Source of the DNA: RYN-230 sp963704995
Lineage (GTDB): Bacteria > Actinomycetota > Actinomycetes > Streptosporangiales > Streptosporangiaceae
Reading direction: 5' to 3'
Assembly (NCBI GenBank): GCA_963704995.1
Contig: CAVPIM010000010.1
Span: forward strand, 372,001-436,000
DNA: 64,000 nt
A model generated the notes under the pieces. The model did no database searches and was not told where the DNA came from. It saw only the letters and a list, made by a program, of their open reading frames with translations. This document shows positions 17,026 through 25,289 of the stretch, in pieces. The position numbers were made by a program, and so were the translations under genes. Positions within the stretch are counted from its first letter, which is position 1; each line of letters starts with the position of its first letter.

Positions 17026-18425
17026 GCCTCCTGATCAAGGGCGGCACCGTGGTGTCTGCCACGGGCGCCATGCCCGCCGACGTGCTGGTCGAGGGGGAGA
17101 AGGTCAGCGCGCTGGCCGCCCCGGGCAGCGAGACCGCGGTGGCCTGGGCCGCGACCGCGGCCAGGATCGTCGACGCGGATGGGCTGTACGTGCTGCCCGG
17201 CGGCATCGACGTGCACACCCACATGGAGATGCCGTTCGGCGGCACGTTCTCGGCAGACACGTTCGAGACCGGCACCCGGGCCGCGGCCTGGGGCGGCACC
17301 ACCACGATCGTGGACTTCGCGGTCCAGGCCAAGGGCACCTCGCTGCTGGCCACCCTGGACAAGTGGCACGAGAAGGCCGACGGCCACTGCGTGATCGATT
17401 ACGGCTTCCACATGATCGTCTCCGACGTCAACGACACGTCGCTGAAGGAGATGGAGGCCTGTATCGGCGCGGGCGTGAACAGCTTCAAGATGTTCATGGC
17501 CTACCCGGGCGTGTTCTACGCGACCGACGGCGAGATCCTCCGCGCCATGACCAAGGCGGCCGGCACCGGCGCCGTGATCATGATGCACGCCGAGAACGGC
17601 ATCGCGATCGACGAGCTGGTGGCCCAGGCCCTGGCCGCGGGCAAGACCGACCCGGTCCAGCACGGGCTGACCCGGCCGCCGGAGCTAGAGGCGGAGGCCA
17701 CCCACCGGGCCATCACCCTGGCCCGGGTGACCGGGTCGCCGCTCTACATCGTGCACCTGTCGGCCGCGCAGGCCCTCGAGGCGGTCGCCGGGGCCCGGGA
17801 CACCGGGCAGAACGTGTTCGCCGAGACCTGCCCGCAGTACCTGTACCTGTCCCTGGACGACCTGGCCCGGCCGGACTTCGAGGGGGCCAAGTACGTGGCC
17901 TCGCCGCCGCTGCGGCCCCGGGAGCACCAGGGGTCGCTGTGGCGCGGCCTGCGCACCAACGACCTGTCCGTGGTGTCCACCGATCACTGCCCGTTCTGCT
18001 TCAAGGAGCAGAAAGAGCTGGGCCGCAGCGCCTTCTCCAAGATCCCCAACGGCATCCCCGGAGTCGAGCACCGGATGGATCTGCTGCACCAGGGGGTGGT
18101 CGCGGGGGAGCTGTCCCTGGCCCGCTGGGTCGAGGTGGCCGCGACCACGCCGGCCCGGATGTTCGGGCTCTACCCGCGCAAGGGCATCATCGCGCCCGGC
18201 TCCGACGCCGACATCGTGCTGTACGACCCGCGGGCCACCCAGGTCCTGTCGGCGGCCACGCACCACATGAACGTGGACTACTCGGCCTACGAGGGCTTGC
18301 CGGTCACCGGGCAGGTGCGGACCGTGCTGTCCCGGGGTGAGCTGGTGATCGACGGCGGCGAGTACCACGGCCGCACCGGCCACGGCCAGTTCCTGCGCCG
18401 TGGCCTGTCCCAGTACCTGATCTGA
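17022..18425 (+). CDS. Dihydropyrimidinase / D-hydantoinase
   Basis: A cyclic amidohydrolase of 467 residues that opens 5,6-dihydrouracil/dihydrothymine or hydantoin rings to N-carbamoyl amino acids. Metal ligands visible are H65 and H67 (DVHTHMEMP), the carboxylated Lys near 156 (NSFKMFMAYPG), His 189 (MMHAEN), His in YIVHLSAAQ and Asp in STDHCPFC. The GTG start overlaps the upstream stop. Together with 16183-17025 this gives two of the three reductive pyrimidine steps. The last 17 bp are duplicated just after the stop (18409-18440). Confidence 0.92.
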   Translation: MSLLIKGGTVVSATGAMPADVLVEGEKVSALAAPGSETAVAWAATAARIVDADGLYVLPGGIDVHTHMEMPFGGTFSADTFETGTRAAAWGGTTTIVDFAVQAKGTSLLATLDKWHEKADGHCVIDYGFHMIVSDVNDTSLKEMEACIGAGVNSFKMFMAYPGVFYATDGEILRAMTKAAGTGAVIMMHAENGIAIDELVAQALAAGKTDPVQHGLTRPPELEAEATHRAITLARVTGSPLYIVHLSAAQALEAVAGARDTGQNVFAETCPQYLYLSLDDLARPDFEGAKYVASPPLRPREHQGSLWRGLRTNDLSVVSTDHCPFCFKEQKELGRSAFSKIPNGIPGVEHRMDLLHQGVVAGELSLARWVEVAATTPARMFGLYPRKGIIAPGSDADIVLYDPRATQVLSAATHHMNVDYSAYEGLPVTGQVRTVLSRGELVIDGGEYHGRTGHGQFLRRGLSQYLI

Positions 18426-18440
18426 CCCAGTACCTGATCT
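18409..18440. repeat. 17-bp-spaced duplication of the gene's 3' end
   Basis: CCCAGTACCTGATCT occurs at 18409-18423 and again at 18426-18440, duplicating the terminal codons of the dihydropyrimidinase gene beyond its stop. It looks like a small tandem duplication without coding effect. Confidence 0.85.
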
Positions 18441-18454
18441 AGCAGGGGGAACAG

Positions 18455-19450
18455 ATGGACTTCGGGGTGGTCCTGCAGACCGATCCGCCGGCCCACGCCG
18501 TGGTGGCGACCATGCGCCGCGCCGAGGACGAGGGTTTCCGGTACGGCTGGACGTTCGACTCGCACGTGCTGTGGCAGGAGCCCTTCGTCATCTACTCGCA
18601 GATCCTGGCGGCCACCTCGGAGCTGATGGTCGGCCCCATGGTGACCAACCCGGGCACCAGGGACTGGTCGGTCACCGCGTCCCTGTTCGCCACCCTGAAC
18701 GACATGTTCGGCAACCGGACCGTGTGCGGCATCGGCCGCGGTGACTCGGCCCGCCGGGTGATCGGCCAGCAGCCGGTCACCCTGGCCACCATGGCCGAGG
18801 CGATGCACGTGATCAAGGGCCTGGCCGAGGGGCGGGAGGTGATGCTGCACGGCGCGCCGATCCGCATCCCGTGGGTGCGCGACGGCAAGCTGGAGATCTG
18901 GATGGCCGCTTACGGGCCGAAGGCGCTGGCCCTGGTGGGCGAGCAGGCGGACGGGTTCATCCTGCAGACCGCCGACCCGGACATCGCGCGCTGGACGATC
19001 GGGTCGGTGCGGGCCGCGGCCGCCGCGGCCGGCCGGGACCCGGACACGATCACGATCTGCGTGGCCGCTCCCGCCTACGTCGGCACCGACCTGGCCCACC
19101 AGCGCGACCAGCTGCGCTGGTTCGGCGGGATGGTCGGCAACCACGTCGCCGACCTGGTCGCCCGGTACGGCGAGGACGGGCCGGTGCCCCACGTGCTGAC
19201 CGACTACATCAAGGGCCGCGAGGGGTACGACTACGCCCATCACGGGCGGGCCGGGAACCCGTCCACCGACTTCGTGCCGGACACCATCGTGGACCGGTTC
19301 TGCCTGCTCGGCCCGGCCGGGGCGCACCTCGACCGGCTGCGCGAGCTGGCCGGGATGGGCGTGGACCAGTTCGCCGTGTACCTGATGCACGATCAGCCCG
19401 GCGAGACACTGGCCGCCTACGGCCGCGAGGTGATCCCGGCCCTGGCCTGA
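18455..19450 (+). CDS. LLM-class, probably F420-dependent oxidoreductase of the pyrimidine cluster
   Basis: A 331-residue bacterial-luciferase-like TIM-barrel oxidoreductase (MDFGVVLQTDPPAHAVV; GIGRGDSARRVIGQ; EIWMAAYGPKALALVGEQADGF). The Gly-rich cofactor loops fit LLM enzymes that use F420 or FMN. I recognise it as resembling a subgroup repeatedly found next to hydantoinase and beta-ureidopropionase genes. By position it may supply the oxidoreductase step of the pathway (pyrimidine or dihydropyrimidine interconversion), but that is inference. The ATG start follows AGGGGGAA. It lies 29 bp after dihydropyrimidinase and is likely last in the operon. Confidence 0.85.
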   Translation: MDFGVVLQTDPPAHAVVATMRRAEDEGFRYGWTFDSHVLWQEPFVIYSQILAATSELMVGPMVTNPGTRDWSVTASLFATLNDMFGNRTVCGIGRGDSARRVIGQQPVTLATMAEAMHVIKGLAEGREVMLHGAPIRIPWVRDGKLEIWMAAYGPKALALVGEQADGFILQTADPDIARWTIGSVRAAAAAAGRDPDTITICVAAPAYVGTDLAHQRDQLRWFGGMVGNHVADLVARYGEDGPVPHVLTDYIKGREGYDYAHHGRAGNPSTDFVPDTIVDRFCLLGPAGAHLDRLRELAGMGVDQFAVYLMHDQPGETLAAYGREVIPALA

Positions 19451-19524
19451 AGGCGCCCAGCAGAAGAAGAACCGTGAAATGTGGCCTTTGACAACGCCTT
19501 TTATGGCCCAAACGGTTTTTTTGG

Positions 19525-19540
19525 TGTGATCCTTTTCATA
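19525..19540. promoter_or_regulatory. CRP-like box upstream of lytic transglycosylase 1
   Basis: TGTGATCCTTTTCATA matches the CRP consensus TGTGA-N6-TCACA at 9 of 10 defined positions. It lies 72 bp upstream of the conserved leader box at 19597, nearly the same offset as the perfect site before the paralogue. Confidence 0.5.
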
Positions 19541-19596
19541 GGGCCTGGTCTGGCGTTCGGCCCACGCCCGTAGCGATCTCGGGCAGTCTGGGTCCT

Positions 19597-19761
19597 CGCA
19601 AGCACCCCGCGTACGTGATGACCGCCGCCTTCGCCGCGGCCTGGCGCCCTGTCCCCGCGCCGCATCCGACGCCGCAGACCTCGCCCCCCACACCCCTCGG
19701 TGGCCGGTCTGCGCCCTGGGTGGAAACCGACGGCGCGCACGCGCCCGACCAAAGGTTCATG
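19597..19761 (+). promoter_or_regulatory. Conserved ~165-nt 5' leader, copy 1 (candidate cis-acting RNA)
   Basis: Three blocks are shared with the leader of the paralogous gene at 20639-20801: CGCAAGCACCCCGCGT (19597-19612), GGCGCCCTGTCCCCGCG (19643-19659), and CGACCAAAGGTTC (19746-19758) just before the start. The blocks keep order and total length (165 against 163 nt) while intervening sequence differs. This is what a structured leader or riboswitch-like element would show. It does not match the c-di-AMP (ydaO) consensus as I know it. Confidence 0.5.
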
Positions 19762-20505
19762 TTGTCCCTCAGCAGACGGGCTCCCCATCGCAAGACCCCC
19801 AAGATCACCCTTATCGCCGCGGGCTCGGCGCTTGCCCTGGCGGGCATCGCGGGCACCGTGGCGGCGTGGCCGTCCACGTCACCGGCCGCGGCGAGCGTGG
19901 CCGACGCCTCCTTCGGCAGTTCGGCCGCCGGTTCGGCCGCCCGGGCCGGCACCCTGACCGGCGCGGCCGCCCGGGACAACGGGCTGGCCAAGTCGGCGCA
20001 GGACCTCAAGGCCAGCGAGGCAGCGGCCCGGCAGGCCGCCGTGCGCCAGGCCATCGCCCGTGAGCGGGCCCGCAAGGCCGCCCAGGCCCGGGCCGCGGCC
20101 CGGGCGTCGGCCGCCCGGGCGGCGGCCCGCGCCGCGCATCAGCAGCAGCAGGCGGCCGCCGGACCCGCCACGCCCGCCGCGGCCGCCCAGCCGGCCACTG
20201 CATCGGGCTCGCCGCAGCAGATCGCGCAGGGCATGCTCGGCTCCTACGGCTGGTCCGCGTCGCAGTTCAGCTGCCTGCAGCCGCTGTGGAACGCGGAGAG
20301 CGGGTGGAACGTCTCCGCCAGCAACACGTCGTCCGGCGCTTACGGCATCCCGCAGGCCCTGCCGGGCAGCAAGATGGCCAGCGCCGGCGCGGACTGGCAG
20401 ACCGACGCGGCCACCCAGATCCGCTGGGGCCTGGGGTACATCCGGTCGGTGTACGGCTCGCCGTGCGGGGCCTGGTCGCACGAGCAGGCTTACGGCTGGT
20501 ACTAG
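19762..20505 (+). CDS. Secreted lytic transglycosylase-like protein 1
   Basis: A 247-residue exported peptidoglycan-active protein. A signal segment (ITLIAAGSALALAGIAGTVAAW) is followed by a long Ala/Arg-rich, probably helical linker (residues ~70-135). The C-terminal catalytic domain follows (MLGSYGWSASQFSCLQPLW, then NAESGWN with the likely catalytic Glu, SSGAYGIPQALPGSKMAS, and a final QAYGWY). It is predicted to cleave glycan strands or help cell-wall growth. The TTG start at 19762 was chosen because AAAGG sits 6 nt upstream in both paralogues, whereas the ATG at 19759 would be too close. A strong hairpin follows the gene. Confidence 0.82.
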   Translation: MSLSRRAPHRKTPKITLIAAGSALALAGIAGTVAAWPSTSPAAASVADASFGSSAAGSAARAGTLTGAAARDNGLAKSAQDLKASEAAARQAAVRQAIARERARKAAQARAAARASAARAAARAAHQQQQAAAGPATPAAAAQPATASGSPQQIAQGMLGSYGWSASQFSCLQPLWNAESGWNVSASNTSSGAYGIPQALPGSKMASAGADWQTDAATQIRWGLGYIRSVYGSPCGAWSHEQAYGWY

Positions 20506-20522
20506 CCAGCGGTCAGCCGGCC

Positions 20523-20558
20523 GGAGGGGCGGCCCCGGGTACCCCGGGCCGCCCCTCC
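20523..20558 (+). terminator. Terminator-like hairpin after lytic transglycosylase 1
   Basis: A GC-rich inverted repeat of ~17 bp (GGAGGGGCGGCCCCGGG against CCCCGGGCCGCCCCTCC, one mismatch, 2-nt loop) starts 17 bp after the stop. No T-run, as usual for actinobacterial terminators. Confidence 0.7.
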
Positions 20559-20564
20559 GCGGCG

Positions 20565-20580
20565 TGTGAGCCAGTTCACA
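20565..20580. promoter_or_regulatory. Perfect CRP box upstream of lytic transglycosylase 2
   Basis: TGTGAGCCAGTTCACA is an exact TGTGA-N6-TCACA palindrome. In mycobacteria CRP directly activates the resuscitation factor gene rpfA, so control of a cell-wall glycosidase by cAMP-CRP is plausible. It lies 74 bp before the leader box at 20639. Confidence 0.72.
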
Positions 20581-20638
20581 GTGCCTTAATTGCGGGTTAT
20601 GGTCACATTAAATTCACATTTGCGGCATGGTTGAGCCC

Positions 20639-20801
20639 GCAAGCACCCCGCGTGCGAGATGGCAGCCTGAGAGCCGCCCGGCGCCCTGTCCCCGCGTCAC
20701 GTCCGCACGCCGCTGCCCCTCCCTGCAGATTCCGCCGGTAGCTGGCATGTGCCCGGGTGATCAGCCGCGCGCGTGTTTCCCGCGCCGACCAAAGGTTCCT
20801 C
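20639..20801 (+). promoter_or_regulatory. Conserved ~163-nt 5' leader, copy 2
   Basis: The same three blocks as copy 1: CGCAAGCACCCCGCGT (20639-20654), GGCGCCCTGTCCCCGCG (20680-20696) and CGACCAAAGGTTC at 20786-20798. The last block includes the ribosome site of the downstream TTG start, so a structure involving it could gate translation. Confidence 0.5.
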
Positions 20802-21305
20802 TTGTCCCGTATCAGGACATCTCTGCGCACGTATCCGAAACTCCTCCTGACCGTGACCGCGGCCGGCAGCGCCGTCACCGCGGCGGTCATCACCCTCAGC
20901 ACCGCTCCCGCCGCGCAGCCCGCCGCCCCGCCGGCGGCCGCGGCCGTGGCCCCCGCGATCTTCCGGCCCATGGCCACCCTGGACGCGGCCGCCTCCTCGC
21001 AGCGCCTGGCCAACTACCGCACCGCCTGGCGGATGATGCCCGGCTTCGGCTGGGGCAAGCGGCAGTGGACGCCGCTGCAGGAGCTGTGGAACCGGGAAAG
21101 CGGCTGGAACAAGTACGCCCAGAACCCCTACTCCGGCGCCTACGGCATCCCGCAGGCCGTGCCGGGCAGCAAGATGGCCAGCGCCGGCAACCACTGGCAG
21201 ACCAACGCCACCACCCAGATCCGCTGGGGCCTGCGCTACATCAGGGGCCGCTACGGACGTCCGCGCGTGGCGTGGGACCACGAGCTGGCCTACGGCTGGT
21301 ACTGA
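20802..21305 (+). CDS. Secreted lytic transglycosylase-like protein 2
   Basis: A 167-residue paralogue of the preceding gene without the long Ala/Arg linker. The signal segment (LLLTVTAAGSAVTAAVITL) is followed by NYRTAWRMMPGFGWGKRQW. The catalytic domain has NRESGWNKY with the presumed catalytic Glu, YSGAYGIPQAVPGSKMAS and a terminal LAYGWY. The C-terminal ~90 residues are strongly conserved with protein 1, so the two arose by duplication that included the promoter and leader. The TTG start is supported by AAAGG 6 nt upstream and agreement with its paralogue. Confidence 0.82.
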   Translation: MSRIRTSLRTYPKLLLTVTAAGSAVTAAVITLSTAPAAQPAAPPAAAAVAPAIFRPMATLDAAASSQRLANYRTAWRMMPGFGWGKRQWTPLQELWNRESGWNKYAQNPYSGAYGIPQAVPGSKMASAGNHWQTNATTQIRWGLRYIRGRYGRPRVAWDHELAYGWY

Positions 21306-21333
21306 GTCCCCCGGGTAAGCCCGGCCCGGAATC

Positions 21334-22368
21334 CTAGAACCGGCCGCCGCTGATGCGGCGGCTGCGCTGGGACCGGCCGGGCTCCCCGTAGGGGTAGTCC
21401 GGGACCGGCGGATCGCTCGCCTCGTCCAGCAGCCGCATCTCCTCGTCGCTGAGCCCGAGGCTGGCCGCGGCCAGGTTGTCGGTGAACTGCTCCAGGGAGC
21501 GGGCGCCGAGGATCACCGAGGAGACCGCGGGCCGGGCCAGCACCCAGGCGATAGCCACCTGGGCCAGGGACACGCCGCGGCCCCCGGCCACCTTGCGGAC
21601 CGCGTCGAGCACCTGCCAGGTCTGCTCGGACTGGCCGCGCTGGTTCCAGATCCGCATGCCCTCGTCGGCGTTCTCCACCACCCGGGTGCCCGGTGCGGGT
21701 GGCTCGCCGCGCTGGTATTTGCCGGTCAGCCAGCCGCTGGCCAGCGGGGACCAGGCGAGCACGCCCAGCCCGGCATCCTGGCAGGCGGGCACGATCTCCC
21801 ACTCGATGGCCCGGGCCAGCAGGTTGTACTGCGGCTGCAACGACACCGGCGCGGACAGCCCGCGGGCCTGCGCGGTGCCGGTCGCCTTCTGCACCTGCCA
21901 GCCGGTGAAGTTGGAGAGCCCGGCGTAGTTGATCTTCCCGGCGCGCACCGCGTCGTCCAGGAAGCGCAGCGTCTCCTCGATCCGGGTCAGCGGGTCCCAG
22001 CCGTGCACCTGGTACAGGTCGATGGTCTCCACCCCCAGCCGGCGCAAGGACGCCTCCAGGGCCGCCTTGAGGTGCTGGCGGGACAGCCCGTGGCCGTTCG
22101 GCGTCTCGTCGGTGGGGAACCGGCCCTTGGTGGCCAGCACGACCTGCTCGCGGCGGCCTGGCCGGGCCGCCAGCCAGCGCCCGATGATCTCCTCGGAACG
22201 GCCGTCCGCGTACACGTCCGCGGAATCCACCAGCGTGCCGCCGGCCTCGGTGAAGCGGTCCAGCTGGGCGAAGGAGCCTTCCTCGTCCGTCTCGTTGCCG
22301 AAGGTCAGGGTGCCGAGGGCGAGCGCGGACACCGCGCATCCGCTGCTGCCCAGCAGCCGGTAGTCCAT
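21334..22368 (-). CDS. Aldo/keto reductase
   Basis: A 344-residue (beta/alpha)8 NADPH-dependent oxidoreductase of the YghZ/PdxI-like aldo/keto family. Tetrad residues are visible as Asp and Tyr in DSADVYADG, Lys in VLATKGRFP and His in YQVHGWDP. The NADPH-binding end is SSVILGARSLEQFTDNLAAA. Expected to reduce aldehydes or ketones; the substrate is unknown. It starts at ATG 22368 and lies 23 bp downstream of the NmrA-like gene on the same strand, so the two are probably co-transcribed. It is convergent with the transglycosylase gene. Confidence 0.92.
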   Translation of the reverse strand: MDYRLLGSSGCAVSALALGTLTFGNETDEEGSFAQLDRFTEAGGTLVDSADVYADGRSEEIIGRWLAARPGRREQVVLATKGRFPTDETPNGHGLSRQHLKAALEASLRRLGVETIDLYQVHGWDPLTRIEETLRFLDDAVRAGKINYAGLSNFTGWQVQKATGTAQARGLSAPVSLQPQYNLLARAIEWEIVPACQDAGLGVLAWSPLASGWLTGKYQRGEPPAPGTRVVENADEGMRIWNQRGQSEQTWQVLDAVRKVAGGRGVSLAQVAIAWVLARPAVSSVILGARSLEQFTDNLAAASLGLSDEEMRLLDEASDPPVPDYPYGEPGRSQRSRRISGGRF

Positions 22369-22391
22369 CAGTCCTCCGCGTGCGTAGGTTC

Positions 22392-23291
22392 CTAGTAGGT
22401 AGGCGCCGGGCCGTCCAGCGGGGGGTCGAGGAACGTGGCCCGGGCGCCTTCGAGCCAGTCGTTCAGCCCCCGGGGGGCGTGCCGCGTCACCTCCCGCACC
22501 TGAGAGGTGAGCTGGCCGGCCCCGCCCGCGCGGATCCAGGCGAACAGCTCCAGCATGCCCTCGGCGTCCCAGGGCGCCAGGCCGGAGCCGAGCAGCTCCT
22601 CCCGGGCCCGGTCCTCCGGCTGATCGGTGTAGCGCACCTGGCGGGCGAACACGGTGGAGATCCGGGCGGCCACCTCCGGGTAGGTCAGGGAGTCCGGGCC
22701 GGTCAGCGTGAACACGCGGGGCTCGCCGTCAGCCGGGGGGACCGGGCCGGTCAGCAGCCGCGCGGCGGTGTCGGCCACGTCGGCGGCGGCCACGAAGCCC
22801 ACGTGCCCGTGACCGGCCGGGGCGTACAGCGTCGCCTCCCGCCGGATGGCCTGCGCGGCCGGCAGCAGCATCTCCATGTACGGCGCGGGGGCCAGGTAGC
22901 TCACCGGCAGGCCGGTCGCGTCCAGGTGCCGGGCGATCTCGCCGTGGCTGCGCATGAACCGCACGCCGGAGCCGGGGTCGGTGAATCCGGCCGCGGCCAC
23001 CTTCACCACGTGCGGCCGGTGCCCCGCCGCCACGAGCGCGTCGGTGAAGGCGATTTCCAGCTCGGCCTGCGTCTCGCCGGACGGGCTGAGCAGGAAGACC
23101 CGGTCGAAGGCCTGAAGCTGGTCCGCGGCAGGCGGGTCGTCGAAGGTGCCCACCAGGTTCTCGCCCGGGCCGGGCAGGTCGAGGCCCTTGGCTTCCACCC
23201 GCACCATGGCGGTGGCGCCCGCCTTCGCGTCGGCCAGTGCCTCCAGCAGGCGGTAGCCGACCCTTCCGGTCGCTCCGGTCACCAGGATCAC
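22392..23291 (-). CDS. NmrA/SDR-like NAD(P)-binding protein
   Basis: A 299-residue atypical SDR. It begins MILVTGATGRVGYRLLEAL with the glycine-rich Rossmann motif, and has VFLLSPSGETQAE and YLAPAPYMEMLLPAAQ typical of the NmrA/azoreductase-like group. Members act as redox sensors or quinone/flavin-type reductases; which applies here cannot be judged. No classical YxxxK is seen, as expected for NmrA types. It is upstream of the aldo/keto reductase in a likely two-gene operon. Confidence 0.88.
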   Translation of the reverse strand: MILVTGATGRVGYRLLEALADAKAGATAMVRVEAKGLDLPGPGENLVGTFDDPPAADQLQAFDRVFLLSPSGETQAELEIAFTDALVAAGHRPHVVKVAAAGFTDPGSGVRFMRSHGEIARHLDATGLPVSYLAPAPYMEMLLPAAQAIRREATLYAPAGHGHVGFVAAADVADTAARLLTGPVPPADGEPRVFTLTGPDSLTYPEVAARISTVFARQVRYTDQPEDRAREELLGSGLAPWDAEGMLELFAWIRAGGAGQLTSQVREVTRHAPRGLNDWLEGARATFLDPPLDGPAPTY

Positions 23292-23394
23292 GGCCCGCCT
23301 CCTCGTGCGCTGTCCTTACGGGCAGTCCTTATGGGCACCTTACGGGAGGGCCGCTTCGGTACGCCGGGCGCCGTCCCCGACGTAGTTTGGTTGA

Positions 23395-24576
23395 GTGAGC
23401 CGGGGCGCGTGGCGGAGATGGTCGATAGTGGCGTCCGGAACCCTCCTGCTCTGCGCGATCCCCGCGGTGATCGCGGCGCTCCCGGTGCCTGCCTCCTCGA
23501 TCAGCGCGCCGGCCCTGCAGGCCCGCATCCTGGCCTCGGGCAGCGTGCCGTACGAGGGGTACGCCGAGAGCACGGTGAACCTCGGCCTGCCAGAGCTGCC
23601 CGACCTGCACAACGTGAGCCTGCTGCTGGACGGCACCACCGACCAGTACGTCTGGTACCGCTCGCCGGCCTACTGGCGGGCTGATGACGTGAGCGGGCCA
23701 AACGTAACGGGGATAGCGGAGAGCGACACCTATGTCGACGGCGGGGTCACCTACCTGTGGAATTACGGCACCAACCTGCTCACCCAGATCACCGGCGCGG
23801 AACCGGTCCGGCTGCCGCGGGCGCCGGACCTGCTGCCGCCCGCGCTGGCCCGGCGGCTGCTGGACACCGCGGGCCGTGCGGACCGGATCTCCCGGCTGCC
23901 TGCCCGCCGGATCGCCGGGGTGGACGCGGCCGGGCTGCGGCTGGTCCCCACCGGGACGGGCACCACGATCAGCGCGGTGGAGATCTGGGCCGACCCGGCC
24001 AGCGGCCTGCCCGTCGAAGTCCGGATCTACAGCCACGGAACAGCTCAGCCCGTGCTGACCAGCACGTTCCTGGAGCTGAGCCGGACCCAGCCGACCCTGG
24101 ATGCGGTGACGCCGCACCCGGCGCCGAACGTCGGGCTCACCACCACCAAGCTCCCGGACGTGGACGGCGTGCTCAACGGCGACGGTGATGGCGACGGCGA
24201 TCACGACCCGTTCCCGCCCCAGCTGGGCGGGCTGCGCCACGTGGCCCTCCCGGGCAGCCCGCCCGGGCTGGCCATCTACGGCAGCGGGTTCTCGCGGTTC
24301 GTGGTGCTCCCGCTGCCCAAGGGCGTGGGGACGACCGCGCTCAACTCCGCGATCCAGGCCGGGGCGGACAGCGTGACGCTGCCCGGGACGGGCGGAACCC
24401 AGGCCGGGCCGCCGCCGGCCGTGTTGATCCGAACGCCGCTGCTGACCGTTCTGATGGTCAGAGCCGGGTTCCACCATGCTGTTTTCCTGTTCACCGGGGC
24501 GGTGACCCCAGCCGTGCTGGAGCAGTCAGCCAGCGCCCTGGTCACCGACTTGACACACTTTAGGTTCCATCGATGA
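23395..24576 (+). CDS. Secreted LolA/RseB-like protein associated with an ABC exporter
   Basis: A 393-residue exported protein. The hydrophobic signal is IVASGTLLLCAIPAVIAAL. The body contains YEGYAESTVNLGLPELPD, TDQYVWYRSPAYWRADDV, DTYVDGGVTYLWNYGTNLLTQI and WADPASGLPVEVRIYSHG, a pattern of antiparallel strands seen in LolA/RseB-like folds of actinobacteria. A stretch of GDGDGDGDHD near residue 262 could bind Ca2+. The stop overlaps the next start (ATGA), so it is coupled to the ABC ATPase and permease. I infer an extracytoplasmic partner or sensor for that exporter. GTG start. Confidence 0.72.
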   Translation: MSRGAWRRWSIVASGTLLLCAIPAVIAALPVPASSISAPALQARILASGSVPYEGYAESTVNLGLPELPDLHNVSLLLDGTTDQYVWYRSPAYWRADDVSGPNVTGIAESDTYVDGGVTYLWNYGTNLLTQITGAEPVRLPRAPDLLPPALARRLLDTAGRADRISRLPARRIAGVDAAGLRLVPTGTGTTISAVEIWADPASGLPVEVRIYSHGTAQPVLTSTFLELSRTQPTLDAVTPHPAPNVGLTTTKLPDVDGVLNGDGDGDGDHDPFPPQLGGLRHVALPGSPPGLAIYGSGFSRFVVLPLPKGVGTTALNSAIQAGADSVTLPGTGGTQAGPPPAVLIRTPLLTVLMVRAGFHHAVFLFTGAVTPAVLEQSASALVTDLTHFRFHR

Positions 24577-25289
24577 TCGTCACGCGCGGCCTCACCAAGC
24601 GCTACGGGCACCTGCTCGTCGTGGACCAGGTCGACCTGGACGTCCGGGAGGGCGACCGGTACGGCTTCCTCGGGCCCAACGGGTCGGGGAAGACGACCGT
24701 GGTCCGGATGCTGCTCGGCCTGGTCTACGCGACCAGCGGCGAGATCACGGTGCTGGGCGAGCCGGTGCCGAAACGGGTGGCCGAGGTGCTGCCCTCGATC
24801 GGCGCGCTGGTCGAGGGCCCGTCCGCGTACGGCCACCTGTCCGGGCGGGCCAACCTGGCCCTGATGGACGCGGCGGGCCCGTCGGGGAGCCGCCGGACCC
24901 GGCGCAGCCGGATCGCGGAGACCCTGGACCGGGTCGGCCTGGCCGGCATCGACAACCGCCCGGTCAAGAGGTACTCCCTCGGCATGCGCCAGCGGCTCGG
25001 CCTGGCCGCCGCGCTGCTGCGCACCCCGAAACTGCTCATCCTCGACGAGCCGACCAACGGGCTGGACCCGCAGGGCATCCGGGAGATCCGTGACCTGCTC
25101 ATCGAGCTGAACGCGGCCGGCACCACCGTCTTCCTGTCCAGCCACCAGCTCAGCGAGGTCGAGCAGCTGTGCACCCGGGTCGGCATCGTCAACCGCGGCC
25201 GGCTGGTCCGCCAGGACGACCTGGACACGCTGCGGGCCCTGACCGGGCGCTCGATCGTCGCGTACGCCCGACACCGACCGCGCCCGTGA
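24573..25289 (+). CDS. ABC transporter ATP-binding protein, C-terminus disturbed
   Basis: The ATPase of an ABC-2 type exporter (drug, lipid or peptide class). Walker A is GPNGSGKT at 34-41, the signature is SLGMRQRL, Walker B is LLILDEPTNGLD, and the switch His is in SSHQL. The ATPase core is complete at 238 codons, but the frame stops at 25287-25289. The usual accessory domain continues in frame +1 (RTPDTDRAREVLDG, from 25261) and then back in this frame (LVIADADTAALNSRLV) to TGA 25491-25493. Two compensating one-base changes would restore a ~306-residue protein. ATG overlaps the upstream stop. Confidence 0.88.
   Translation: MIVTRGLTKRYGHLLVVDQVDLDVREGDRYGFLGPNGSGKTTVVRMLLGLVYATSGEITVLGEPVPKRVAEVLPSIGALVEGPSAYGHLSGRANLALMDAAGPSGSRRTRRSRIAETLDRVGLAGIDNRPVKRYSLGMRQRLGLAAALLRTPKLLILDEPTNGLDPQGIREIRDLLIELNAAGTTVFLSSHQLSEVEQLCTRVGIVNRGRLVRQDDLDTLRALTGRSIVAYARHRPRP

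Noticed and set aside
19597..19761. c-di-AMP (ydaO) riboswitch upstream of the transglycosylases
   Set aside because: The characteristic late ACAGCTCACCTC-type segment and early GGGGAACC-type segment known for that class are not seen; retained only as an unclassified conserved leader.
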